Positions 54,350 to 63,044 are shown, numbered from the stretch's first letter. The stretch is 64,000 bases of DNA from Mycolicibacter heraklionensis (GCF_019645815.1 NZ_CP080997.1:62001-126000); one strand, 5' to 3'. Translations and numbers: made by a program. The notes: generated by a model not told the origin, from the sequence alone.

Positions 54350-55810
54350 ATGGCGCAAGATGCGTCGGTGAACTCCGGCGCCGGGCCTCGGGCAGACACT
54401 GCACCGGAGCGGGTAGCGCGGACGCAGATCAAGTATCACCGGTGGGCCAAGACCGACCGCACGACGCGGTTCGGGGACTTGTTCAACCTGGTGTCACACC
54501 CGGACTACCTATGGATGGCATGGACGGTGGTGGCACGCAACAAGGGAGCTCGCACTGCTGGGATTGATGGTGTGACAGTGCATCAGATCGAACAGCGCGG
54601 CGAGGTCGGGGCGTTCCTGTCTGGGATCGCTGCGGGTATCGACGACGGCTCGTATCGGCCCGCGCCGGTGCGGCGGGTGTTCATTCCCAAGCCGGGTGGA
54701 AAGTCTCGCCCGTTGGGTATCCCGACCGTGACCGACCGGGTGGTGCAGCAGTCGTTGAAGATGGTGCTGGAACCGATCTTCGAGGCCGACTTTCTGCCGG
54801 TCTCCTACGGTTTCCGGCCCAAGCGGCGAGCCCATGACGCGGTCGCCGAGATCCATTACTACGCTTCGCGCGGGTACCGGTGGGTGTTGGACGCTGACAT
54901 CGAAGGATGTTTCGACCATATCGACCACCGGGTGCTGCTCGCGCGGGTGCGGGCACGGATCGCGGACAAGAAGACCGTGGCACTGGTACGCGCGTTTCTC
55001 AAGGCCGGTGTGCTCGATGAGCTCGGCTGCCGAGACGGTACTGATGCCGGAACGCCTCAGGGTGGGATCATCTCACCGCTGCTGGCCAACATCGCATTGT
55101 CCGCTCTGGACGAGGCGATCATGGAACCGTGGCAGCCCGGGGGTGACCAGGCCACGCAAGGGGCTCGTCGCCAACGGGTTCGCCACGGATTGGGCAACTG
55201 GCGGATCGTGCGCTACGCCGACGACTTCGTCATCATGACCAACGGCAGCAGGGACGACGTACTCGCCTTGAAAGAGCAAGTCACCGAGGTGCTCAGCGGG
55301 CTGGGCCTCAAACTTTCTGAGGCCAAGACCCGTATCACGCACCTTGAGCAGGGGATCGACTTCCTCGGCTTTCATCTCCAGTGGAAGCAACGTCGAGGTG
55401 GCGGCAAGTGGTACTGCATGACCTTTATCGCCGATAAGGCGTTCCGGTCGATCAAGCAGACCCTTCGTCAGTTGATCCCCCGCCGGTCTCCTCGGCCTCT
55501 CACGGCAGTAATCACCGAGGTCAACGCGGCACTGCGCGGTTGGACGTATTACTTCCGCCACGCGCTGGCTGGGCGGCGGTTCTCCTTCCTGCGGTACTTC
55601 ACGTGGCGAAGGTTCGTGGCCTGGCAGCGCGAGCAGCATCGCTGGAACTGGTCGAAGGTCAAACGATGGCTGCGTCGTCCTGACGGCAGTTGGAAAACCA
55701 TCACGACCCCAAGCGCGGTCCTGTTCGACCCCACGAAAGTGCGGATCGAACGCTATTGGTACCGCGGGAGCAAGATCCCCAGTCCCTACGACCCGACCAT
55801 AGCTGCCTAA
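54350..55810 (+). CDS. ltrA: Group II intron reverse transcriptase/maturase
   Basis: 486 residues, ATG behind AGGAGGT. RT motifs: FIPKPGGKSRPLGIPTVTDR (about 111-130), WVLDADIEGCFDHID, GTPQGGIISPLLANIALS (234-251) and the catalytic YADDFVIM (289-296). Maturase X domain: AALRGWTYYFRHALAGRRFS. It ends shortly after, without a Cys-rich HNH endonuclease domain. The protein helps splicing and target-primed reverse transcription of its own intron. All catalytic residues are present. Confidence 0.95.
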   Translation: MAQDASVNSGAGPRADTAPERVARTQIKYHRWAKTDRTTRFGDLFNLVSHPDYLWMAWTVVARNKGARTAGIDGVTVHQIEQRGEVGAFLSGIAAGIDDGSYRPAPVRRVFIPKPGGKSRPLGIPTVTDRVVQQSLKMVLEPIFEADFLPVSYGFRPKRRAHDAVAEIHYYASRGYRWVLDADIEGCFDHIDHRVLLARVRARIADKKTVALVRAFLKAGVLDELGCRDGTDAGTPQGGIISPLLANIALSALDEAIMEPWQPGGDQATQGARRQRVRHGLGNWRIVRYADDFVIMTNGSRDDVLALKEQVTEVLSGLGLKLSEAKTRITHLEQGIDFLGFHLQWKQRRGGGKWYCMTFIADKAFRSIKQTLRQLIPRRSPRPLTAVITEVNAALRGWTYYFRHALAGRRFSFLRYFTWRRFVAWQREQHRWNWSKVKRWLRRPDGSWKTITTPSAVLFDPTKVRIERYWYRGSKIPSPYDPTIAA

Positions 55811-55829
55811 CCGGCATCATCGTCGTGGA

Positions 55830-55863
55830 GAGCCCGTTGCGCTGAAAGGCGCACGGCGGGTTC
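55830..55863 (+). ncRNA. Group II intron domain V
   Basis: 34 nt: GAGCCCGTTGCGCTGAAAGG at the start, closing with CGCACGGCGGGTTC. It has the AGC catalytic triad at the base, a GAAA tetraloop and a two-base bulge position, matching the domain V consensus. This marks the ribozyme core as intact. Confidence 0.88.
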
Positions 55864-55926
55864 GGCGGGAGGCCCGGGGAAACGGAGCAGCAGCAATGCC
55901 GCCACCGCGCCCCGGGCCCACCCAAC

Positions 55927-56968
55927 ACCCTGTATTTCGAGGCCGAGAAGGAAGACGACCTCCGTAAGGTCGGGTATTCCAAGGAGCGCCGAGTGGACCC
56001 GCAGATCGTGGTGGGCCTGTTGGTCGACCGGCGCGGATTCCCGCTGAAGATCGGCTGCTTCGAAGGCAACAAGGCCGAGACGCTGACCATCGTGCCGATC
56101 GTGAAGGCGTTCCAGGCGCGCCACGAGATCACCGACATGGTCGTCGTCGCCGATGCCGGCATGCTGTCGAGTTCGAACCTGCGTGATCTCGATGAGGCTG
56201 GGTTGCGGTTCATCGTCGGATCGAGGGTCACCAAGGCGCCCAATGATCTAGCGTCGCACTTCCGGTGGCACGGCGATCTTTTCACCGACGGCCAAGTCAT
56301 CGACACCATCACTCCGCGCGATCAGCGCACCGCCGCGGCAAAGAGCAGCGACCCGAAGATCAAAGCCGAACCCGTCTGGAACCCGACGACACACTCAAGG
56401 TCGTGGCGGGCAGTGTGGGCCTACTCGACTAAACGCGCGGTGCGCGACACCAAGACGCTGAACCTGCAGGAAGCCAAGGCCCGCGCGGTTGTGGCCGGCG
56501 ACAAAGCCGCTCGCACACCACGATTCGTCACAGTCCACAACGGCGCCCGAGAACTCGATGAGACCTCCCTGCAACGGGCACGCCGTCTGGTCGGACTGAA
56601 AGGCTACGTCACCAACGTCGACGCCACGCGCATGCCCGCCACCGAGGTCATCGCCAGCTACCACGACCTGTGGCGGGTCGAGCAGTCGTTCCGGATGTCC
56701 AAGACCGACCTGAATGCCCGGCCGATCTTTCACCGCCTGCGCGACGCGATCGAAGCACACCTGACCATCGGTGTTCACCGCCCTGGCCGTCTCCCACGCC
56801 ATCCAATCCCGCACCGGCCTGGCCATCGCCAACCTCGTCAAACAACTCCGCCCATTGCGCAGCGCCACCATCACCATCAACGGCGCCGCCCAAACCTTCC
56901 CGCCCGAAATCCCCACGTCACAACGAAAAATCCTGGCCGACCTCGGAATCGCCGATCTGGGGTACTAA
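55927..56968 (+). pseudogene. IS1549-like transposase, 3' exon with frameshift
   Basis: Begins TLYFEAEKEDDLRKVGYSKE, then VVVADAGMLSSSNLRDL (second catalytic Asp) and YHDLWRVEQSFRMSKTDL (the YxxxWRxEQSFR region with catalytic Glu). A one-base insertion at the GG of 56770-56771 changes HLTIV... to another frame; the correct frame resumes as FTALAVSHAIQSRTGLAIAN and ends LADLGIADLGY. Spliced and corrected it would be 548 residues. All three acids precede the shift, so only the C-terminus is affected. Confidence 0.85.
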
Positions 56969-56988
56969 GCCAAATGTCCTAACTCAGG

Positions 56989-57071
56989 CCTGAGGGCCTT
57001 CGAAGCCGCGTTGTCAGGTCGGCCGCTGGGCGGCGGCCGAGGGTGGCGCCGGCGCGGCGGCGAAGGCTGCG
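56989..57071 (+). repeat. 83-bp target duplication, right copy
   Basis: Identical to 52724-52806, directly after the right inverted end of the IS element. Confidence 0.95.
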
Positions 57072-57154
57072 GGGACGGTTGCGGCGGTGGGCACCACGGT
57101 CCCGGGGGTGCTCACGGCCGCCATGGTGGGCGGGGACGACGCGAGAAGCGCTGA
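57072..57154 (+). pseudogene. Severed C-terminal tail of the DUF2202 gene
   Basis: Continues the DUF2202 frame of the right duplication copy: GDGCGGGHHGPGGAHGRHGG, then RGRREKR and TGA. Restored, the parent gene would have 202 codons. The tail is rich in Gly and His and may have bound metal. Confidence 0.8.
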
Positions 57155-57156
57155 AG

Positions 57157-58536
57157 CTAAAAGAGGCTGCGGGCGGCTCGGGAGATGCCCTCGGCACTCA
57201 TCGGGTGCTGGTCGGCGAAGGCGGCGAGGCCCCCGGCGTCCAGGCCACGAGACACAGCGAGCCCGATCTGGCCGATGAGGTTGCCCGCATCGATGCCGAC
57301 GACCCAACCACCCAGCAGTCGCAGCGAATCCGGGTGGAAGAACAGCCGGATCTCGCCGCCGGTTTCGCCGAAGATCTGCGCCCGGCTGTCCTCGGCGAAC
57401 GAATAGGCGCCCTCCTGGATGGAGACGCCCTGCGCCGCCGCGGATGTGCGGGTCAGACCCACATAGGCGGCGGCCGGAAGGGTGAACACCGTCGTAGGAG
57501 TCGACAGGAAGTCCACGACATCGGCACGGTGATCACCGGCCATGATGTTGTTCGCGGCGGCCAGGGATTGACGGACCGCGGCGTGGAACAGCGGAGTTTT
57601 CCCGTTGACGTCACCGCAGGCGTAGATGTGGCGGAGAGTGGTTTGCAGGGTGGGATCGACCTGCACGCCATGGGCGCCTACCGCCACGCCGATCTCCCGC
57701 AACCCCGCCGGAATCACCGGGTGGCGCCCCAGCGCCTGAAACGCCACCTGCGCCGTCCTGTGCTGCTCAGCGGTTCCGTCGAAGAACACCACCCGCACGC
57801 CCGCTGGTGTGCGTTCGACCCGCCGCACCTCGGCCTGCAGAATGACGTCGATATTCGGGTCCAGCAGCCCAGCCAGCAGCCCGACCATGTCGGGATCCAT
57901 CCCGGGCAACAGCTGAGCCTCCCGTTCGAACACGGTCACCTGAACCCCGAAGGCCGAGAAAAACGACGCAGTCTCCAAACCCACGTAACCGCCGCCGATG
58001 ACCAGCATGGAGGCCGGCAGCGTCGAAAGGGACGGGTGATGAGCATATAGGTCGCGGCTGTTGAGGCAGAGCCCGATCCCAGGTATGGGCGGAACGGAAA
58101 TATCTGACCCGCTGGCGATGACGATGTTGCGTGCACTGAACCGGCGCGCACCCTCGCCGGTGTCCACGGCCACGGTGTGCGGATCGACGATGCTCGCGGT
58201 TCCAGTCACCAGGGTGACATTCGGCGCGGCCCGCAGTTCCGCGTCGTGCTGGGCATAGCGGCGGGTTTGCACCTGGTCCTTGTGGGCGACAACCTCGGCA
58301 TAGTCGACCAGAACCTCCCCGTGCAACCCGTTTTTCCCAAAGCGCCGGTGCTGCAGGAGGTGATGGGCGACTTCGCGCACGGCTTTGGACGGCACGCAGC
58401 CCTCGGCCAGGCAATTTCCGCTCATCACTCCCTTGGGATCGACCATCACGACCCGCCGCCCCGCCGCGGCCAGCCGGAAAGCCGCCGGGTAGCCGCCCCC
58501 ACCCGCGCCGATTGTGAGCACCTCGATGTCATCCAT
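57157..58536 (-). CDS. Flavin disulfide reductase (Lpd/mercuric reductase-like)
   Basis: 459 residues. FAD loop LTIGAGGGGYPAAFRLAAAG, redox pair SGNCLAEGCVPSKAVREVAH (CxxxxC), NAD(P) loop MLVIGGGYVGLETASFFSAF, second FAD motif HIYACGDVNGKTPLFHAAV, and a C-terminal DQHPMSAEGISRAARSLF like the His-Glu dyad of this family. The usual GGTC before the redox Cys is SGNC. Substrate may be a low-molecular disulfide, CoA persulfide or polysulfide. Last gene of the DUF2892-TSUP operon. Confidence 0.85.
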   Translation of the reverse strand: MDDIEVLTIGAGGGGYPAAFRLAAAGRRVVMVDPKGVMSGNCLAEGCVPSKAVREVAHHLLQHRRFGKNGLHGEVLVDYAEVVAHKDQVQTRRYAQHDAELRAAPNVTLVTGTASIVDPHTVAVDTGEGARRFSARNIVIASGSDISVPPIPGIGLCLNSRDLYAHHPSLSTLPASMLVIGGGYVGLETASFFSAFGVQVTVFEREAQLLPGMDPDMVGLLAGLLDPNIDVILQAEVRRVERTPAGVRVVFFDGTAEQHRTAQVAFQALGRHPVIPAGLREIGVAVGAHGVQVDPTLQTTLRHIYACGDVNGKTPLFHAAVRQSLAAANNIMAGDHRADVVDFLSTPTTVFTLPAAAYVGLTRTSAAAQGVSIQEGAYSFAEDSRAQIFGETGGEIRLFFHPDSLRLLGGWVVGIDAGNLIGQIGLAVSRGLDAGGLAAFADQHPMSAEGISRAARSLF

Positions 58537-58575
58537 GTGAATCTCCCTTCGTCAGCATCCGTTATCGTTCGTTCA

Positions 58576-59415
58576 TCACGTCAGCGCCGATTCGCCGGCC
58601 GTGTAGAGAGCGACCGCCACCATCAGCCAGACGAACCACAACGTGAGCCGTGCAGCCGGCACCTTGGCGGCGACCACGTCCCCGAGGAGCACCCCGACCA
58701 TCCCTGCCGCGGTGAAAGGTAACGCGACCGCCCAATCGACGTCGCCGCTCTCCAGGCGAAAGAACAACCCTTCGGCCGAGCTCATGGCGATCACGAGCAG
58801 CGAGGTGCCGACGGCGACCGGCATCTCGTAGCCCAGGGTGAGCACCAGTGCGGGCACGACGACGAAACCGCCGCCCACACCGAAGAACCCGGTGAGAAAC
58901 CCCACCGCGGTTCCGGCGATCACCACCCGCACAGCGGTGGGGATGACGATTCGCGTGTGCTCGGGTGTTTGCGACGGCCGCGCCCGACCCGGGCCGAGGG
59001 TGCTCGCCGGGGCCGTGTGTTGTTTGGCGTGGCACGGCGTCTCACCGGAGCGGCGATGCATGCGCCACGCAGCGACCAGGATCAAGCCGGAGAAGGCCAG
59101 CAGCAGCACATCATCGGGTACCGCTTGACTGCTCAACGAGCCCAGAAACGATCCGCCGATGCCGACGAGCCCGAACGTCAGGCCCCACCCGAGACGCACC
59201 CGCCCCGCCGGCAGGTGGCCGAAAATCCCGGCCAGGGCGGATGCCCCGACCACGATGAGCGAGGTCGTCGTCGCCGTGTGCGGCGTCTCGCCCGCCCCGT
59301 AGACCAGCGCCGGCACCGCCAGAATCGATCCGCCACCCCCGAGGGCGCCCAGCGACAACCCGACCAACAAACCCAACGGCAGCGCCGCGGCCAGGCGGGC
59401 GGCGCCCAGCATCAT
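58576..59415 (-). CDS. TSUP/TauE-SafE family anion transporter
   Basis: 279 residues. About eight membrane helices in two halves: LPLGLLVGLSLGALGGGGSI and VGFLTGFFGVGGGFVVVPAL, the paired GxGGG-type motifs of TauE/SafE proteins. Members export sulfite, sulfoacetate or import related anions. A His/Cys-bearing central loop (RRSGETPCHAKQHTAPASTL) is longer than usual. Twelve bp after the DUF2892 gene and 39 bp before the disulfide reductase. Confidence 0.88.
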   Translation of the reverse strand: MMLGAARLAAALPLGLLVGLSLGALGGGGSILAVPALVYGAGETPHTATTTSLIVVGASALAGIFGHLPAGRVRLGWGLTFGLVGIGGSFLGSLSSQAVPDDVLLLAFSGLILVAAWRMHRRSGETPCHAKQHTAPASTLGPGRARPSQTPEHTRIVIPTAVRVVIAGTAVGFLTGFFGVGGGFVVVPALVLTLGYEMPVAVGTSLLVIAMSSAEGLFFRLESGDVDWAVALPFTAAGMVGVLLGDVVAAKVPAARLTLWFVWLMVAVALYTAGESALT

Positions 59416-59427
59416 CGCCGGCGTGTT

Positions 59428-59712
59428 CTAGGCGTGGATGCCCGACGCGCGCTCGCCCGCCGTCGGAACCCCCAGCCGATGCAGCACCAGACTCGCCGGG
59501 CACCACCCCACGGCCGCGTCGAGCAGCAGGCTGATCCCGACAAGGCCGGTCACGATCCGCCACCGGGGGGAGCGCGTATGCCCCAAACCCAGGGTGACAA
59601 GGATCAGGCTTCCCGCCATGAGCGCCACGATCCGCTCGATCGTCCATCCCTGCGGTCTGGGCATCCCGAGCATTCCCTGTTCGACGGGATCGACACCTCG
59701 GTGCTGAGTCAT
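59428..59712 (-). CDS. DUF2892 (YgaP-type) inner-membrane protein
   Basis: 94 residues. Two membrane helices (IERIVALMAGSLILVTLGLG and WRIVTGLVGISLLLDAAVGW) ending CPASLVLHRLGV, the DUF2892 signature CPxxxLL-like with a conserved Cys. DUF2892 domains occur fused to rhodanese domains (YgaP) and in sulfur operons, supporting a sulfane-sulfur role. First gene of its operon, divergent from the YeeE/YedE transporter. Confidence 0.85.
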   Translation of the reverse strand: MTQHRGVDPVEQGMLGMPRPQGWTIERIVALMAGSLILVTLGLGHTRSPRWRIVTGLVGISLLLDAAVGWCPASLVLHRLGVPTAGERASGIHA

Positions 59713-59802
59713 CGCAAGATTTTAGCCCGCGCCGGCCCCGCATTTTTCATCGCCGCCGGGCCGGGCGTTTGCGCGCCGCCGGCTGGGCCACAATGGATCA
59801 CC

Positions 59803-61308
59803 ATGGTGGAAGTGACCGCTCCGCTGTGGGTGGGGTTGTTGATCGGCGCCGCGTTCGGCGTTCCCGCCGCGCTGTGGGGAATCGGCAATCCCGAAACCGT
59901 CATTCGAACGGCCAGGCTGGTGGACCGCCTGCTCATCGGCTGCTTTGCGTTCGTCACCGCGATCGGCGCGGTGATGCTCTACGGGCTCTACGCCCTGGGG
60001 TTCGCGATGCATTTTTCGCCCAAGCCGCTCTATGTCTACGGGGTGACGTTGGGGGGACTGTTGTTCGGTGTGGGCGTGGCCATCAGCGGCTACTTCCCCG
60101 GCAGCGAATGGATCGCCCTCGGCGAAGGCCGCCGCGACGTCCTCTATGCGATTCCCGGCGGTCTGCTGGGGGCGGCGGCCTGGACGGTCCTCTACGAGAC
60201 GCCGACCGGGCACTGGCTAGTCAGCGCAGCGAACTTCGGGGATCTGGTGGTCACCGGGCACATCGCCCACATCCCGCGGCTAGCGACGTTCGTCGTCGCG
60301 GTCGGCTATGCGGCGGCGGCCCTGACCCTGCTGTACTTCCTGCCCCGGTATCAGGGCGGCAGACACAGTTGTTTTCGGCACCTGGCGAGCTGTCCCCTCG
60401 ACGAACACGACCTGGTACTCATGCGCGACACCGCGGCATACCTCGCCGAAGGGGCCGTCGATCCGACGCGCTCACGCACCCCCACCTGGTATCAGCGCCT
60501 GACCTCGCGCGAGGTACCCGCCGCCAACTTCTACGCGCGCACCATCAGTGCCGTCGGGTTGGCCGTCGCGACTGTCACGGTCCTGGCGATCTTCCTGCAC
60601 CAGATCTTCGGCCAGTCCACCACGTACTCCTGGTTGGTCGGGCACCTGCTGTTGCCGCAGTTCACCTACAGCACAGAGGTTTTCGCGAGTATCGGCTGGG
60701 AGCCGTTCACCGACGTCGGGGTGTTTTTCGGTGGGTTCGTCTGCGCGCTGTTCATCAGCCGGCGCTTCACCGCCTTTCACCCGGTCGTTCCGCCGACGTG
60801 GCGCAACCGGTTCGGCCCCAGCACGGTCAGACGCGCGATCGGATGCTTCGGCGGGTCTTTTCTGGTGCTCTTCGGCGCCCGGATGGCCGGCGGGTGCACC
60901 AGCGGCCACATGCTCAGCGGCGGCATCCAACTGGCGTTGAGCGGATGGCTGTTCACCGCCGCGACGGTGGCCGCGATGCTGGTGACGGCCCGGTTTATGT
61001 ACCGTGACGTGAGTTCGCTGACGAACCCCGACGCCCCGGGCACCCAACCGCCGCGCAGCCAACACCGTCACCAAAGTGAGCCGACGACCGTGCGCACGGC
61101 AGTGCTCCTAGGCGTCGCGCTGGCTGGCTTCGCCACCATGACCGTCATCAGTGCGATCCTGACCGGCGGGCGAAACCTGGGGCAGCTCACACTCACCGAC
61201 GTGCTGATACCCGCGCTGATCCCGCTGCTACTGCTGATCGCGGTAACCACCGCCTCCCGCCACGGCCCAGCCGTAGCGTGGCACCACACGAATAAGGGAC
61301 AACGTTGA
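59803..61308 (+). CDS. YeeE/YedE-family sulfur-compound transporter
   Basis: 501 residues, ATG 59803. Multi-helix YeeE/YedE (TsuA-like) protein: FGVGVAISGYFPGSEWIALG in the first half and GARMAGGCTSGHMLSGGIQL in the second, with the conserved Cys that passes thiosulfate in the family. A further Cys pair lies in the loop HSCFRHLASCPLDEHD. TsuA takes up thiosulfate. Divergent from the DUF2892-TSUP-reductase operon, so import, redox and export genes face each other. Confidence 0.88.
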   Translation: MVEVTAPLWVGLLIGAAFGVPAALWGIGNPETVIRTARLVDRLLIGCFAFVTAIGAVMLYGLYALGFAMHFSPKPLYVYGVTLGGLLFGVGVAISGYFPGSEWIALGEGRRDVLYAIPGGLLGAAAWTVLYETPTGHWLVSAANFGDLVVTGHIAHIPRLATFVVAVGYAAAALTLLYFLPRYQGGRHSCFRHLASCPLDEHDLVLMRDTAAYLAEGAVDPTRSRTPTWYQRLTSREVPAANFYARTISAVGLAVATVTVLAIFLHQIFGQSTTYSWLVGHLLLPQFTYSTEVFASIGWEPFTDVGVFFGGFVCALFISRRFTAFHPVVPPTWRNRFGPSTVRRAIGCFGGSFLVLFGARMAGGCTSGHMLSGGIQLALSGWLFTAATVAAMLVTARFMYRDVSSLTNPDAPGTQPPRSQHRHQSEPTTVRTAVLLGVALAGFATMTVISAILTGGRNLGQLTLTDVLIPALIPLLLLIAVTTASRHGPAVAWHHTNKGQR

Positions 61309-61670
61309 CCCCAAACATCCGGATTCTCGAATCTCGTTGAACCCAAACGTATCCCGAACGATCTTCGACGCTGATCGCCTCGCGCGTGGGCGTGCAGTCG
61401 ATCTGTGAGGTCACGAAATCAGCGCGCTACTTGATTAGCCTTAGCGAAATCGATGAGGTCGGCGTGAACTACGGACGAAGCCGCTTGTTCCACTTGAACG
61501 GTCCAGCGCTAAGCCGGCACGCACATCTAGACACGAATTGTGGGAACAATATGTGGTGCAGATGCCAGGTTGCCGCCTCGGCGTGCGCGATGCCGATCTG
61601 ACAACCTCCTTGAATCTACTTGCGCAGCATCGGGTCGAGACTTCCATGTTCTGCTAATACCAGTATCACC
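61309..61670. other. 362 bp without a recognised gene
   Basis: No supported coding frame, tRNA or strong hairpin. It lies between two convergent gene ends (transporter and universal stress protein) and is a little less G+C-rich than its neighbours. Confidence 0.5.
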
Positions 61671-62594
61671 TCAATCGCGCCGGGGCATGCGGGCGACGAT
61701 GACCGGAATGCGCGCCGAGTTCACCACTGCCCGGCTGACCGAGCCCAGCAACATGCCGGGAAACCCACCGCGGCCATGACTACCCACCACCACCAATTGG
61801 GCTGTCTGGGCCTGTTCGAGCAGTCGCGGGGCTGGTCGGTCACTCACCACAATCTTGTGCACAGCCACATCGGGATACCGGTCCTGATATCCGCACAGCC
61901 GCTCGGCGAGGACTTCTTCCTCCTGATCTTGGATATTTCGCCATTCGATAGGCGCCCAGTTCATGCTCGCAAAGTCGACTGGACCCATATCACTCCAGGC
62001 ATGCAGCGCGATCAATCCCACGCCGCGCCGGTCCGCCTCATCGAAGGCGATCTCCGTGGCCAACTGCGAGGTCGGCGAGCCGTCGACGCCCACCACCACA
62101 GGCGCCTGCGGCGAGCGCGCCATGAGCGGGTCCTCATCGTGGACGACCGTGACCGGGCAATGCGCGCGATGCACCACCCCGGAGCTGACCGATCCCAGCA
62201 GGGCGCTAGCTACCGCGCTCTGGCCACGGCACCCCACCACCACCATCTCGGCCTGCTTGGACAGCTCCACCATGGTGGGGACGATCGGGGCTTGCAGTAT
62301 CACCTCGGTCGTGACCCGCGGTGCGCGGCTGGGCACACCAGCCGCGAGAGCGAGCTGGTAAGCCTGCTCGACGACTTGGCGCGCCTGGTCTTCGCGCCAC
62401 TGCGCATAGTCGCCAGGCGCCGGGATATCTGACCACCCATCGCTAGCCACGACCACGGGTCCCACGATGTGCACTACCTTCAGCGTGACATTGCGCATCT
62501 CAGCGTCGCGCGCGGCCCATTCAACCGCCACCATCGACGATGTTGAACCATCGACACCGACCACGATTCCAGGGTGTGTGTGCTGGGGTGACAT
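61671..62594 (-). CDS. Tandem universal stress protein
   Basis: 307 residues in two Usp domains. Domain 1: IVVGVDGSTSSMVAVEWAAR to VVVGCRGQSAVASALLGSVS; domain 2: VVVGVDGSPTSQLATEIAFD to VVVGSHGRGGFPGMLLGSVS. The GxxGxG-S/T ATP loop is clear in domain 2 (GSHGRGGFPG) and partly in domain 1. In M. tuberculosis such proteins belong to the DosR hypoxia regulon; no DosR box was recognised here. Confidence 0.93.
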   Translation of the reverse strand: MSPQHTHPGIVVGVDGSTSSMVAVEWAARDAEMRNVTLKVVHIVGPVVVASDGWSDIPAPGDYAQWREDQARQVVEQAYQLALAAGVPSRAPRVTTEVILQAPIVPTMVELSKQAEMVVVGCRGQSAVASALLGSVSSGVVHRAHCPVTVVHDEDPLMARSPQAPVVVGVDGSPTSQLATEIAFDEADRRGVGLIALHAWSDMGPVDFASMNWAPIEWRNIQDQEEEVLAERLCGYQDRYPDVAVHKIVVSDRPAPRLLEQAQTAQLVVVGSHGRGGFPGMLLGSVSRAVVNSARIPVIVARMPRRD

Positions 62595-62708
62595 CTAAGT
62601 TTCTCTCTTCTCAAATGCATCACCAATGCACGTCAGGTACAGACGAGCGGACCCGGGTACCACTGACGTTGGCAGCCGATGAGATCCGATCTACCTCGAC
62701 CGGGCCGT

Positions 62709-63044
62709 TCAATCTGCATGTTCGTGCGAGTGACGTGTCCAAAGTGCGTCCAGTTCGGCCAGGTGTCGATCAGCCAAACTGTGGTGCTCTTGCAGCAGTC
62801 GCTCGGTGAGCTTACGATGCTCGTCCCTGTGCCGCGCCGCTAACGACTCGTACTCGCTACTGGATAAGTCGCTCCGTTCAGAGAATGCGCGATGCTCAGC
62901 CAGATGCCGATCCGCGAGGGCTCGAAGGTCAGCGAGGTGGCCGTCCGCCAACTCCCGATGCTCTCGCAAGTGCGCCTGCGCCATTTTCTCATGCTCAGCC
63001 AGATGCGCCCGCGAAACCTCGGCGCCTCCCTTCGATGCGGACAT
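62709..63044 (-). CDS. His-rich hendecad-repeat coiled-coil protein, unrecognised
   Basis: 111 residues from ATG 63044 behind GGAAGGGAG. After MSASKGGAEVSR come seven to eight 11-residue units of the type AHLAEHEKMAQ, AHLREHRELAD, GHLADLRALAD, RHLAEHRAFSE, then a linker SDLSSSEYESLA and further units ending RHSHEHAD. The 3-4-4 spacing of Leu and Ala gives a right-handed coiled coil with His lines on its face, about 16% His. It may bind metal or DNA or self-associate. Next to the stress protein; no family recognised. Confidence 0.6.
   Translation of the reverse strand: MSASKGGAEVSRAHLAEHEKMAQAHLREHRELADGHLADLRALADRHLAEHRAFSERSDLSSSEYESLAARHRDEHRKLTERLLQEHHSLADRHLAELDALWTRHSHEHAD

Larger units (their letters stand above)
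53751..55926 (+). mobile_element. Group II intron inside the transposase gene
   Basis: 2,176 bp. Begins GTGCGCC (GUGYG boundary consensus) and ends ...AAC (AY consensus). Exon joining restores the transposase frame across DVT|TLYFE. It holds one reverse-transcriptase gene in domain IV, a 34-nt domain V at 55830-55863 and a domain VI helix after it (GGCCCGGGG pairing with CCCCGGGCC). Ribozyme domains I-III should lie in 53751-54349, which has no gene. Confidence 0.9.
52807..56988 (+). mobile_element. IS1549-like (IS1634-family) insertion sequence carrying a group II intron
   Basis: Perfect 16-bp inverted ends CCTGAGTTAGGACATT at 52807-52822 and its complement at 56973-56988. The 4,182-bp element contains one transposase gene in two exons, a decayed extra transposase start and a 2,176-bp group II intron; without the intron it is 2,006 bp. 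The 83-bp target duplication is very long. IS1549 of M. smegmatis, from the same family, is known for unusually long and variable duplications. Confidence 0.92.

Noticed and set aside
54350..55810. The reverse transcriptase as a retron or defence-associated RT
   Set aside because: Intron boundaries, domain V and exon rejoining identify it as a group II intron maturase.
52724..57071. 83-bp copies as attachment sites of an integrative element
   Set aside because: No integrase or recombinase is present, the copies lie inside a protein gene, and the inner ends are IS inverted repeats.
57612..57671. Additional selenocysteine-like or frameshift signals in the disulfide reductase
   Set aside because: The 459-residue frame is uninterrupted with all motifs in order.
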